DNA of 64,000 nt, from the NCBI GenBank assembly GCA_018894105.1, contig CM032121.1, positions 30,666,230-30,730,229 on the forward strand. Reading direction: 5' to 3'. The DNA is from Jacaranda mimosifolia. Lineage: Eukaryota > Streptophyta > Magnoliopsida > Lamiales > Bignoniaceae. Shown piece by piece: positions 35,748 to 48,600 of this stretch. How positions within the stretch are numbered: position 1 is the first letter of the stretch; each line of letters starts with the position of its first letter. The notes below the pieces were generated by a model. The model was not told the DNA's origin, did no database searches, and worked only from the letters and a program-made list of their open reading frames with translations. A program made the translations under genes and the position numbers.

Positions 35748-38700
35748 TCATTTAATTTTCATCAAAATATTTGGAGTTATAATTAGTCTAAGCATCATCT
35801 CAGATTCAGCTTCATCATGGTCATCATTGCCAGACCCTGTATGTTCTTCCTCATCTTCACTAACGATACCATCTACATTTTGTACATCTTCTAAAGGTTG
35901 ATTATTATCTATTAAATCCTTTATCAAATCATTTGAATTCACTGCATCAACATGCAATGGAGTATCATTTTGATAAGCAACTTCTAACAAATCTTCAATT
36001 TCAACTCGACTTCTAGCCTTTGTTTTTATAATAGCCAACCAATTGACCCTATCCCTAATTCTTTTGGGATATGGAACATAGTAAAGTTTTTGCACTTCTT
36101 GGGCAATTATAAAACGGTCATACTTTCTATACCTACTCCTTTCCCTAACTTCTACAATATGATATTCTTGATGCACTATACAAGTTTGTCTCACTGGAGT
36201 TGGATCAAACCACTTGCAATGGAACAAAACCACCTTCTTCATAGGTTTTTCCTAGTATTCTAACTCGACCACCTCCTTCGATATCCCATAATAGTCATCC
36301 TCACCACCAACCCCATCAACCCCCTTTACTTATACACCACTATGCATTGTTTTTTTTCATTAATCCATATATCAGTGCGGAATTTAAATCTATTTACAAA
36401 GTATTTGGATCATGTCTCAACTTGTCTGTTAGGGCCCCAAGCCAAGATGCAAGAACGGATTTGTTATTTCATTGCTTAGGTCATGAATCCATCATTCATC
36501 ACATGAAGTGTTAGTTTTGATAGAAGTTCTGTGACAAATCCATATCATTGCTCAGGTCATGCATAATGAAGTAAAATAAACATACTCATAGAAAACTTAA
36601 ACTAACAGGATGAATTCATTTTCAATCATCGCATTGACATTTGCATCGGCAACCTCAAAGTAGTCCACAAAATAACTACATAATAATATTTCAGTGTTGA
36701 TTAGAACTAAAAAAAGAAACATAGCTCACTCGTGGGAAATTGAAATCAATGCTAGTCAGTTGAAAGACTTATTTAAGGTATTCTTTGACCTCTTCATGGT
36801 TAAGCATGATACAGCTCTAAGCTTGGGATTGCTTAAGTCCCTAGTCATGAAGATAATAGAGGCACAACCGGCTTGAGTGAAAACAGACAAAGTAGGTGGA
36901 GAATCATCATTTTCACCATCATCATTCCGACCTACCCTCATTCTCAAAGAATGAATATGGGATTGGAAGTAACAGGAGCAAAAGTTGGATATCTCTCAGC
37001 AAACAAATGTCTCATAAATAGACCCCTTCAATTGTGCCTTTTGCTTCATAGTTTTTTTTAGTCTGCTAAGCTCGCTAATTGTAATATAAATAATACTTTT
37101 GAGTTCTATGGTCAAAAGTATTTTAACAATTTCAATAATTTAGCATCTAAATAAAAATAATATTTTACCTCTCAAATGGATAGATCCACCAATATTGCAC
37201 TGGTATTCCATTTCTTGCCTCTCCTATTAAATGGACGGGTAGATGCACCACGCAATCAAAAAATGCTGGAGGAAAAATCCATTCTAACTTGCATAGAATT
37301 ACAGGAATATTTTTCTCCATTCTATCCACATCATCATGCCTCAAAGTTGTGGAACATAAGTCCTTGAAAACTTATTAAGCTTTGCCAAAAGCTTCCATAT
37401 ATGATCCGGCAATTCTTTGAATACAATTGGTAGTAATTACTCCATGAAGATGTGCCAATCATGGCTCTTCAACTCGTAGATCTTATTCCCATACGTGTCG
37501 ACACGCCTAGCTAGATTAGAAGAATATCCATCAGGCCATCGTAATGACTTGACCCATTTACATATAGTTTTCCTTTGCTTGAATGTTAAGACATACTTAG
37601 CTTCAGGCTTAGTCGCCTGCCCATTTTTCCCTTCAAGTTAACTCGAGCTCAAGCCTCCTATAATAAACATTCAAGTTGAAGCAAGCCTTAACATTATCTT
37701 TAGTTTTTCCCTTGATGTTTGTTGGTTGCTGTGCAAGATAAATAATGCAAACAATCGCGCAAGTGCACGTGCCGCAACAAGTAATAAAATAATGAGAAGA
37801 GTGTCGATCCCACGAGGAACTAAATTATTCGCTACTAATTATTAATTCATCACACACTTGTTTTATTCAAACAAAATTGATTAAATAAGAATTAAAACTA
37901 AACTAATGAAACTAAGAAAAAAGGTATTGATTAAGATTTCTATTAGGATATAGAAGTCTAGAATTATGATTTCATCAATTGAATAAGTTGATTACATAAT
38001 TTTCTCCCTATGAAATTAATAACAGGCTATTAGTTTTGAGTCTTATGCAATTTCGAGGTTCTTCCGAATTACTCGCAATCAAATCCCTAATTTATTCAAT
38101 TCACTATATTCCTATGTGAATTAACTAAATTATGAATAAGGTTGTACCACTCAACTAACTCCTTAGGGCAAGCAGATATATTCCTATCACACTCACAAAT
38201 TAATTAGTTCATCAATTTGAACAATTAATCCTAAGGTCTTCTATTGTCAATCAATCCCTATATTTTCTTTTCCAAAACTCCTCTAGGGTTTAAAATGCAC
38301 TTGACTGTTGATCAAGCAATCAACTAGAAAAAGTACACAATAGAAGAAATAACCTTAAGCGCTACTAATTTCATGGAAGAAAATCATGTATCAATTTATT
38401 CAAAAAAATCCATCATAATCCTAGAGTAACAAATTAGTTCATGATTGATTTGTTAAACAAAACATGAATAAAATGGAACATCATTTCAAATCTAGAATTG
38501 AAAACAAAATCAAAGGAAGAAGAAGAAACTCTATTCCTAGATGAATCTGATCTCACTTTGTCCTCCTCTGAATCCTGAATTCTCGCGATACTACTAATCT
38601 CCAAAATAGTAAATCCAAATTTTTTCTAAGTGTCTGAAAGACCTATTTATAATTGATTAAAAGAGTCTTCTGATTAGAATAGGACTCGAATAAATAAAAA

Positions 38701-40205
38701 GACTTTTCTGTCCATCCTTGATTAGATCATGAGGTGTCATCCTGTTAGCATTCCTACCAATTTGTGTCAATTTATTCCCTTTGTTAGCTTCTCCACTTAT
38801 ATTCCTGTAGTTCCATATTTTCATCAATTAGCAAGGGAATTATAATTTTTTAAACAAGAAAATTATTTGTTAAGTTCTAAACATGATATTAAAATTAATA
38901 CTATTATATGGACTTAACAATGTACATGACAATGTTAAAAATATTGTCAAACATATTCTTCTCTATGTGCATGACATCCAAACTATGTCTCAATAGGTTA
39001 GTCGTCCAATGAGGCAGTTCCCAAAATATGCTCTGCTTGGTCCAATTGTGCCGCACACCATACCTTGGGATTCTAAGAGCACTACCACATTCTATAACCT
39101 TGTGAATCCCATAATTGCTCTCCATTCAGCATGAGAGGAGTAGGATCTTTCTTAATCCGATGTTTTAAGAAATTGGTAGTGTTTCTCCTAAATTAGTGAT
39201 AATGATCTAAGAACTATCGATAGCAGTGAAACCAATAGGTTTTTCAGCCATTTTTTAGAGAGAATGCTTTTGAGTATTCCATATAGTATGGCCAAGCCAA
39301 TCTACTTATTGTCATTCACCCGGACAACATACCATAAGCTGAAAAATCATTTATTATCCATAGGAAAACAGCTCTCATGATGAGATCTTGCTTCTTACTG
39401 GCATCATAAGTGAGAATTCCTAATGTCCAAAGCTTATCAATTCATTAATTAAAAGCTATAAGTAGACATCTATCATTGCTTTTGGATTTCATGGCCCGGG
39501 AATAATGCATGTCAAAAAAATATATGGCGATGTCATAAACTTTTCAGGAGGCAAATTACATGGTGTCATTATTATAGGTTAGCATGAATACGACAATATA
39601 GATTGAGTGAAAGGTGAAAATCCATCAGCACACAAATAAAGCCCCACATTTCTAGGCTTACTTGCAAAGTCAGAATATGTTAGTTTGAACTATTTCCAAG
39701 CATTCCCATATGATGGATGACACATGATACCATCTGCTAGACGGTTCTTGTGATGCCATGTCATGTGAGGCACTAAACTCATTGACGCATATAACTTCTA
39801 CAACTTAGGAATCAGAGGCAAATAGTGTATTATTTTCACTGGCACATCTCGAAGCTTTCTTTTACCCTTTGTCTGATCCCGAGATTTGTATCTAAGTGCT
39901 CCACAAAACTTACATTGATTGTCATTTGCATCTCCTTTGTAATACAACACTCATCCATTCACATAACATTCAATTTTTTTGGTCACCAAGCCGAGCTTGC
40001 TAACTAGCTTTTGTGCCTCATAATAATTAGTAGGTACACCATTCCTACCCGTTAAGGCCTCAGACATTAATTATAACACATCATCCATGGCATTATGAGA
40101 CATATTGTAGTCATTCTTGATGCTCAGCATTCACACAGCGATGGATAAAGAGGAGTGCATTTCACATCCATCCCATAATGGTTGATTGTACTTGAATAAC
40201 AAGTT
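35748..40205 (-). pseudogene. CACTA (En/Spm) TNP2-like transposase, unit 3
   Basis: Minus-strand relic parallel to 20750-24833. The DUF4216 part is open at 36242-35748, with VLFHCKWFDPTPVRQTCIVH, EVQKLYYVPYPKRIRDRVNW, and an acidic tail (VSEDEEEHTGSGNDDHDEAE). Transposase_21 motifs KQSIFWELPHW and LDVMHIEKNMFDNI lie at about 39040-38945. The coding region is split by a 1.2-kb solo LTR between IKGKTK and DVMHIEKN, has many stops and frameshifts, and lacks the N-terminal domain because of the deletion at 40207. Confidence 0.87.
37720..38919. mobile_element. Solo LTR, 1.2 kb, in the unit 3 transposase
   Basis: It starts TGTTGGTTGCTGTGCAAG and ends GGACTTAACA, with flanks ATGTT (37715-37719) and ATGTA (38920-38924), a 5-bp target duplication with one change. 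The uninterrupted site reads TTGATGTCTATGATAATG in unit 1 (about 7134) and TTGATGTCCATGACAATG in unit 2 (about 22720). An internal word GTGTCGATCCCACGAGGAAC is of a kind common in plant LTRs. No internal coding region remains, so this is probably the product of LTR-LTR recombination. The superfamily is not determined. Confidence 0.85.
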
Positions 40206-40388
40206 ATAAACGATGTATTTTTAATTTCTCATTTCTAAACGTGTGAAAAAGAAATTACATGCCCAACAAATGCTGAAATTTATTATGTGGGAATTTTATT
40301 TTCATGTGAATTGACTATTATAAGATCATGTGATGCTTCAGGTAACTTGAAAAATCCTCTTTGGTCTTTTGTTTAATGACTCTAAGAG

Positions 40389-40982
40389 TAGGGATAAGGG
40401 TTTGGGTAAAACACGAGCGCACCCAAAATTTGTTCCGCTTAGAGCAAGTTCTAAAAGTATAATCGAGTTTGGAGCAGGCTTTGACTTTTAATTTTTAAAT
40501 CCAGAACTATGGCAAATCCGCACCATTAAAATATTAGATGCACAAATTTTATTTATTATGAATATATTTATATGATAAGTGTTCATATCTATTTGAGAAA
40601 TGTACATATCACATACATGTTTTATATAAAAGTAATATTGTCTTCATAAATAGTTTATGCATCAAATATTGATATCTAAGTAGCAACAATTTTGCAATTT
40701 ATAATTTTTAAAGAACAAAAATATGAATATATAAATATTTACATAATTAATTCTTTATAAATGATATTATTTCTCTTTTTAGAAAGTTATGGCGATATTA
40801 TATTTTTTAAAAGTTATTTTTAAAATTTTTTAAATATACAAAACACGTCTAACTAGCCTAATTGGTCCAACTTTTAAGATTTAGGTATGGAGCGGGAAGG
40901 GTCTTGTATCCTTAAAAACCTCAATTGGACAAATCCTAGGTGGTGACAAACCCATACCAAACCCACCCCATTGTCGTCCCTA
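40389..40982. mobile_element. Non-autonomous hAT-like element, unit 3 copy
   Basis: A 594-bp copy starting TAGGGATAAGGGTTTGGG and ending in GTCGTCCCTA, with flanks TCTAAGAG (40381-40388) and TTTAAGAG (40983-40990). Like the unit 2 copy it lacks the nested element of unit 1. Confidence 0.72.
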
Positions 40983-41676
40983 TTTAAGAGCTAAGGGAAC
41001 CATATTGCTAATGAGTTGCTGCTAAATGGAACCATAAGCTAATAGTTTTCTACTGAAATATTGGGACTTGAGAAGTGTGTGACTGATAGAAATTGCTGCA
41101 ATTTAGGCCTTGAGGAAGAGAACTATAAGTTTAGTTTCTAGTGTCCTAATTGATAATTAGAAATCATTAAGATGATTCCTTGATCTCAATATATCTCGGA
41201 CCGTGAGCCTCATATTGACTACAAAGTCAATCAAAATAGGTTTATCAATATAACTCATAATGGTTACCATTTTTCCTTAGGCTTCAAAACAACAACATTA
41301 TAATCAATCTATACATTATTAACTATAACCAGACATCAAACACACTGAAGACCAATAAATTACAAAGAAAGACATGCCTCATATTTTAACCTTTGAAGGA
41401 ACTAAATATATGTATAGTAGATCAGAAAAAGCTATAGAGAAAACAATTAAGATCATATTTATATGAGACCAATGGAAGTTTGAAAACAATATAAAAAATG
41501 TCTATATGTATATATATTGCAAAATGCAAGAATATTGTATCAAGCATTTCATTCATATATATGTGTAAGAATTAGAAATATATACTAAAAATATCAAAAC
41601 TTCCAGCCCTTTTGTACTCTTCGACAAATTTAATTTACAAAAAACTACAAAAAAAATGTTGTCTATCAAAGGAAGA

Positions 41677-43600
41677 TTAATGGAAGATTGGAATTGTGAA
41701 GAAATCCCTACCCTCTGGACTGTCATCTAGTGCTTCCCATGGAGCTCCTATATCAAGAGTACCTCTATTAGCTGCAGCGTTGAATTCTTGGTCATAATCA
41801 GATAGTACTGTTGCAGTTGCAGGAATATTTGTGGCTGAAAATAGAACCAATTCTGCTTCGCAATTACTTCCTTCTACCTCATTAGTATAATCAAATAAAC
41901 TACATTCGTTCAATTCCTTCATAACTTCAGCACTTTCACTATCCCTTTCATCAGCAGTAGCATTAGAGCATCCCATAGTTGCCGGACAACCAGCAGCCTC
42001 CATATGATCACAAGTAGTAGCTGTTGCTACTTCTACAACCTGAGACACCATTGATGAATTAATATTTGTATCGATATTTAAAAGATGTGCAAATGGAACT
42101 ACTTCTGCTTCATAGTTACGTCCTTGATCTACCTCATCAGTATAATTCAATTCCCGCATAACCTCATTACTTTTCCTATCCCATTGAACAGCAGCAGCAG
42201 CATTAGAGTTTCCAATAGTCGCCCTCGGATAACCAGAAGCCTCCACATGATCAGAAATGCTGGTTGTGCCTACTGCAGCCTCAGACTCCAGTACTGATGA
42301 ATTAATATTATTGGTGTTGATATTTGAAAGATACTGATGATCAACAAATAACTCATTCCTCTCCTGATGATAGTCGCATTTTGATGCTATTTCTTCTTTC
42401 CTTTTTAATTCGGCAGAGTACAAAATCCTTGAGTTGCACCTGGTATTACATAGAAATCATGAATTGTTAGAAATCAAACATTAAAATCAAACTAGTTATA
42501 CCCCCATACATACACATATATAGCTTTGAATATAGAAATATACGTCCCTGATCATACGGGCATAATTATATATGGATAATTTTTTGTGTTTATAATGATA
42601 TGTGCCAATAAAGATACCATAATAATCGTAAAAAAATAAAAAAAGAAAAAACACTACTATAGGTAACTGTTTACCTAAGTAAACCAAATAAATTTGTAAA
42701 AAAACATCATTCAATCTTAACTTCAATCCATATTTTAGTTAAACATGAAATAAAAAGTCATCAAATTCGATTTTACATAGATTAATTAATTTTTTTTTGA
42801 AATAATAATTACATATCGAACAATAACTGGTGGGCTAATCATGTTAAAATCCCTGAACACTAAATTTCAACTAATTAGTGCCCAGTACGCGAGCACCTCA
42901 AATTTGTAAACAAGAAACATAAATTTGTATGTCCTCCAAAGAGCCACCCACGTCATATATAGTGAAGACTGAAGAAAGTGTGGTAGATCGATAACAATTC
43001 AAGAGTAACATCATCGGGCAAATTAAAACTTATGTTTTGGCTGGAATTGAAGCTGACCGGGAGGAAATACTCCTTCATAGGCCATTTTCCGTGATGACAA
43101 GATTGTTTATTCTCATATCGTATGCTTTTCTTGTATCCAATGAGTCTTCCTCTACAATCAAAAATCTTTTTGCCTTTGTTTTGGCTCTTCCAGGTGCTTG
43201 ATCTTCTGACTCTATGAATGAACTGCAATCCATCTTAGTTGTTTTTCTTAACCGTCCTCTTCAATCGAGTCAAATAATACTGAACTTTTTCACAAGTGTT
43301 TCCGAAAATCTCCCATGGTTCTTGATCACCATAAACATCAGCCATCTTGATTAAGTCTTGACCGGGCATTGCTTTCTTGGTGATGAAGCGAAGAAGATAA
43401 CACAAGAGCTCTTCGTCCATAGGATGAAACCTCCAGCCCCAATGAGAATTGTCGATATTTCTGATATGAAAGTGAAGGAAAGTTTTAACTTCAATCAAAA
43501 TATTATTCCTAAGGTGTTTTCTGGTGTCCAAGGTTAATATGTGAAATTTGATAAATAGGTCCTCAGCTTTGAGGTTCTTGATATTCTTGAATGTGATCAT
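41677..43600 (-). pseudogene. NAC-domain transcription factor relic, unit 4
   Basis: Fourth unit's NAC copy, minus strand. An open stretch from 43600 gives the subdomain A motif WGWRFHPMDEELLCYLL, then IKMADVYGDQEPWEIF and VQYYLTRLKRTVKKNN, ending in a TAA at 43235-43237 (GAA in unit 2). Subdomain D follows in frame (STWKSQNKGKKIFDCRG, LIGYKKSIRYENK). The donor after exon A (43034) reads ATAAGT and not GTAAGT. The acceptor CAG (42440-42442) is good. Exon B begins at 42439 with VQLKDFVLCRI, then a 1-bp gain in an A run shifts the frame; the remaining tail is open to 41677 (248 codons in the shifted frame from 42423). That tail shows two copies of an ~80-residue acidic, Ser/Asn-rich block. Expression as a functional NAC factor is unlikely. 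Confidence 0.9.
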
Positions 43601-43662
43601 TGGATGCTTATAGACATTTTGTTTGGCCGGTAATCTTTTTGAACAAGTTTGTGTTTGACAAT

Positions 43663-44260
43663 AAAATTTAGTGGGAACAAATGGTCTTGAACTTTCTTTA
43701 GATAAATTGTTTGATAATACTAATTAAATTGTTTTGAATTTCTTTAAATAAAACATAATAATATAATAAAATGAAATAATACCAAGTTAGAGTTGTCTTA
43801 TCTCATGGTCCAAAAGTGATGGAAAGATGCTGCTGCTTATTCGACGTAAAAGGCCACAAATTGAGAAATCTTATATTTATTTTAACCTAATAAAAAATTA
43901 ATGAAAACTAGCGATATTATAAAAATAAAAATAATGAAGTTAATTGTACCCATCAATGTGTGTGCTAAAACTTCTATGGTATAAGTAAGTAGAATACTCA
44001 ATTATTCTTTTATATGTTACTATATCTTTTCCATATTTTCATAACATCTTTATATTTTAAATTTTAGGATAAATAAAAGGAAAAAAAAATTAAGATGAGA
44101 TAAAATAATTGAAGAAAAAACAAAAAAAGTAAACAGTAGGAGAAGAAAAAAAACTTTTTGTTACTATCACTAGACAATTTTTAAACAGATCACTACACAA
44201 TAGATCAAAAGGGAAAAGATACTTTAAATATAGTACATTTAGAATATATATATATAATAT
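43663..44260 (-). repeat. Upstream repeats of NAC unit 4, internally deleted
   Basis: This copy matches 18274-18795, then jumps at about 44168 to sequence equivalent to 19410 onward, so about 600 bp with two of the Helitron-like termini are missing. It is then interrupted at 44261 by the Sirevirus-like Copia; the rest of the region resumes at 57096. Confidence 0.7.
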
Positions 44261-45563
44261 TGTTAACCCTTTGATGATTTTCGATATTTTGATTATGACA
44301 AAATTACTCTCCTATGATTATGTGCTGAAAGCATGAATGACTTTCCATATTATCTGCTGAAATTTGTTTACATGTTATCTGCTGGAATCTGTCATGCGTT
44401 GGAATTTCCTTTCCATAAATAAAAGATCTCTTGAAGATTCTAGCTTGATTAACATCTTTATAACTTAGGAAAGAAATCACATCATGCTGAAATCAGTGAA
44501 TTATCTGCTATTTAAGGAGTAAATGCATGATTACCAAAGTTATCTTGTTCTTTTATTTAATTCCATTGGATTCTTGCCTTAATGAGAGCTTACAGATGTT
44601 AGACAGAAGCATATAAAAGTGAAATTATGCAGCAATTGAAAAGTGTGAATCACTAAGTCAGGAGAGAACTTTGTTAAGTGTCTTGAAAAGTTGTATGATA
44701 CTCTCATACACGCTTTGTGCTTAATTATTGCTAGTTCCTCCCTTTACGTGTGTTTTCGAGAAGACCTTGTGGTAAAGAAGGTCAAGTGGAACTTGTCTTT
44801 GATGAACCTTGGGGAGACGAGGATAAGACGGTTTGTGTCTTAAAGGACCTAGTGGTAAAGAGGGACAAGAGTTGTACTTACTCTCGAGGGATCCCATGGA
44901 GAGAACAAATCAGCACTTGGTTGCTCTGAGGACCTCTAAGTGAAGAAACCAGTAGAGCGGTACTGTTTGGAATCTTCTACAGCGTCCTTGGTTTTGGTCT
45001 TGAAGAAGAGTCCAGAGCTTGTCGTATGGAGTGGTAGCGATTCGTGCATCAGTCCACAGAGGTTGTGCAAGTGAATCTAGCAGAAGTTCCCTAGGGCATG
45101 TTCACAAGCAGCTGGTTTCATAGTGTTCTGGAATATGCCTTATCCCGTTTGGGATTCCGGTGTAGCTATTTTCAAAGAGCTAGTTTTTCACTCTACTAGG
45201 GTGTTTCTAATCCCTTACTATTTATTACTGTCAAATTACTATTATCATCTGTAAAAACATTCTTACACATTTATTAATTTGACAAGTTTAAAATCCTAAG
45301 TGAAAGCTTAGGTAGAGGATGTAGGCTTGCCGAACCTCTATAATCTAGTATCTATTTATTTATGCTTTTACTGTTTTACTTATCATTGGTCTGACCGATA
45401 TCTTAACTGGTACTTAAAAATTCCAGTCAGTAACTAAAAGTATTTTTCTGCAAGGATTTAAACAGTTTTGAAAGGCTAAAAGGCATTTTGAGTGATAAAC
45501 TTCTGCTGCATTAAAAATCCTTTAGCCTAATTCACCCCCCTCTTAGGCGTATAATCACTCACA
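44261..45563 (+). repeat. 5' LTR of Copia-2
   Basis: Starts TGTTAACCCTTTGATGAT and ends ATAATCACTCACA. It is homologous along its length to 55820-57095 with many substitutions and small indels. Conserved blocks include CATACACGCTTTGTGCTTAA and GACCTAGTGGTAAAGAGGGA. Confidence 0.93.
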
Positions 45564-45580
45564 ATTGGTATCAGAGCATT
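45564..45580 (+). promoter_or_regulatory. Primer-binding site of Copia-2 (initiator tRNA-Met type)
   Basis: ATTGGTATCAGAGCATTG directly follows the 5' LTR. The core TGGTATCAGAGC is the usual plant Copia complement of initiator methionine tRNA. Confidence 0.9.
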
Positions 45581-45622
45581 GATTCTCCATATTGTGGTGT
45601 AACTATCAAAGTAAAGGATCTG

Positions 45623-48600
45623 ATGGCCACTAATACTCTTGATGTCTTTACAGAGGGGCAATCGCACAACCAGCCTCCCTAGTTTGATGGTTCCAACTAT
45701 GCTACATGGAAAAATTAGATGTAAGAATATATAATTATTGTGGATTTTGATTTATTAGACGTGGTCAGTGAAGGGCCGACGGTTCCAACAAAATTAGTTA
45801 ATGGACAAATGGTTCCAAAGGAGCAACGTGAATTTACTAAAAATGATAAAAAGGCCTCTCAATGAATGCAAAGGTGAAAAATATTCTGTCAGGCGCTCTC
45901 ACCAAAGGGAAGCACAACCGGGTCAGTACATGTGCTACAACAAAGCAATGTGGGAAATGTTGCAAGTAACCCACCAAGGTACCAGTCAGGTTCGACAAGA
46001 GAGGATTGGTCTTCTCATTCACAAGTATGAAATGTTCCAAATGAAATCTGATGAGACCATAAGTCAGATGCACGCGTGTTTCATGGAAATTATAAATCCT
46101 ATGTCCGCATTAGGTGGAACTATAAATAAGGATGAATAAGTTCGGATGATTCTTATATCATTTCCAAATGAATGGATGCCAAAAGTGACTGTTATTCAGG
46201 AAACTCGTGATCTTACCAAGATGACCATGGGTGAACTGATTAGATCTTTCACATCCCATGAGATGATGCTGCTAAATAAAGATGAAGGTTTGGAAACAAA
46301 AGTTAAAAAGAATATTAATTTTAACACCTGTCATGATTCCGACTCAAAAATTCAAAAAGATTTTGATGAGGACCAGGTTGAGGATGAAATCGTTATGATC
46401 TCTTGAAGATTAAAGCAACTGGCAAACCTTAAAAGAAATTCTGGAACAAAGATCAAAACTGAAAAGAACCAGTCCAAAAACTCCAAATACTGAGCCACCT
46501 CGCTGCTACGAATGTAATAAAATTGGATACAGAAAACTAAATTGTCTCCGATTGAGAAAATATGCAAAACAAGGTAAAGCTAAGGCTATGGCCACCACAT
46601 GGCACGAATCTAATATCGAACAATTTGACAATGAAGAGAATTACTTAATGGTAAATCAAGTAAGTACCTCTTCATATCCTAATTATAATTCCAGTACTGA
46701 AATTGACATTGATGAGGATGTGCAAAATTGCTTAAGCTTTGTGAAATTCATGTCAAAATGCTTGTTTATGAAAATAAATCTTTGCAAGAATAAGTGGACT
46801 ATTTGTAGGAAGAATAGGATAGGGCTCACAAAGATAAATTTGAAATGCAAATGGCTAAAACTAGAGAGACCCTTGATGCTGAATACAAAAAGAAAATGAA
46901 TGATTGGTGCACTAAAGAGAATAATTCCTTGAGAAAGCAAATTGAAAATATGAGCCGTGAAATCAAAGGAAAAATAATTGTTGAAGAATGCATGTATGTT
47001 GAGGATGATCTTGGTAAATGTTCCACAAGTGTTAAACACACACATACATGTTCTACCTAGACATAATGCTAAAAAAGGTCAAAAATTTAGAAATTGATTG
47101 AATCAAAAAAATACCAAACCAGTTTCAATAACTTTTAGAATGAATCTCAAGCCAGTTCGAAAAACTTGCTTTACTTGTGGTAGATCTGGTCATATCAATT
47201 TTAGATGTCTAATTGAGAAATTCATTGGTATCAAGTTTTTTTGGGTTAGAAATTATCTGCTACTAACCATGAAGGACCCATCATAGTTTGGGGACCTAAA
47301 AAAAAACTAATATATTATAGATTCATGCCAAGGAACATTCCCAAAAACAAAAGTGGTACTTAGATAGTGGATGTTCCAAGCATATGATGGGGCATGTGTC
47401 CATGTTTCTTAAGCTTAACAATTGTTCTGCGAAAATGTTCTCTATGCAGACAACATAAAATGATGCATAGATAAAGGTACTATTGGTAAGCAGACGGGTA
47501 CTTCTATTGATAGTGTATAGCTTGTTGGAGGCCCTGAGCATAACTTGCTTAGTATCAGTCAATTATGTGATGAAGGTTATGGGGTTAAATTCCATCCTTT
47601 CATTATGCTATCAATCAAAAAAATTGAGAAACTGGTTTTTACTGCTACCAGGGATGAAAATGTTTATTGTATAACACTTGATGTAGAGTGTAGAGTGTTA
47701 AGCTATTTCAGATGAAGAATGTTGGAAATGGCATAGAAGAATGGGCCATGTAAACATAGAACTTCTATCTCATCTCACAAAGAAAGATATTATCAAAGGG
47801 GTACCAAGTTAAACTTATCCAAGGATAGGATGTGTGATGTATGCCAAAAGAGGAAGCAAATTTGAACATCTTTCAAACCAAAGAATGAGGTCACAACTTT
47901 CTGGCTGTTGGAACTTCTACACATTAACCTACATGAAAACTGCTTCCCTTGGAGGTAAAATATATGTGTTTGTCAAAGTAGATGATTATACTCGTTTTAC
48001 ATGGATTCTATTCCTTGCTCACAAAAAATGATGTTCTAAATGCTTTTATTCCACTCACTAAAAGGCTTCAAAATGAAAATGGTTATTTTATTAAGAAAAT
48101 TCAAAGTGATCATGAAACTGAGTTTGATGAAATAAACTTTACTTTATTTTGTGAAGAACATGGTTATATTCATGATTTCTCTGCTCCTAAGATTCCCCAA
48201 CAAAACGGGGTAGTTGAAATAAAAATCAGATTTTGCAAGATGCTGCTAGAATCATGCTTAATGAATATGATCTTCCAAAATCCTTTTGGGGTGAAGCTGT
48301 GAATATGGCTTGTTATGTGTCAAATCATTTCTTAAGACCTCTTTTTAGAAAACCCCATATGAATTGTGGCACAGTAAAGTTTCAAATATTTTCTATTTTC
48401 GTATCTGTAGTTGCAAATATTACATTTTTTATGATAGAGATTATTTGACAAAGTTTGATTCCAATGTTGATGAGGCTAATTTTTGTTGGTTACTCAATAC
48501 ATAGTAAAGCCTATCATGTTTTTAGTAAGAGAAAAAAAATGGTTCAAGAATCCACACATGTTACGTGTGATGAAACTAATATATCTTGTGCCAAGGAAAT

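Larger units (their letters stand above)
34940..40207 (-). mobile_element. CACTA element, unit 3, missing its right end
   Basis: The left end is CACCACAAAAAAAC at 34940, one base off the CACTACAAAAAA seen at 58134. It is followed by subterminal words such as TTTTCGACGAATTC and TTTTCCAACAGCAGC. The element then carries the transposase on the minus strand and stops abruptly at about 40207, where AACAAGTTATAAACGATG joins transposase sequence to the flank normally found beyond the right terminus (compare 8485-8500). So the right terminus and the transposase N-terminus were deleted. It contains the solo LTR at 37720-38919. Confidence 0.85.

Noticed and set aside
36694..37061. Plus-strand ORFs of 60-63 codons opposite the transposase
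   Set aside because: They are shadows on the non-coding strand of the CACTA transposase relic, and the equivalent frames in other units are broken.
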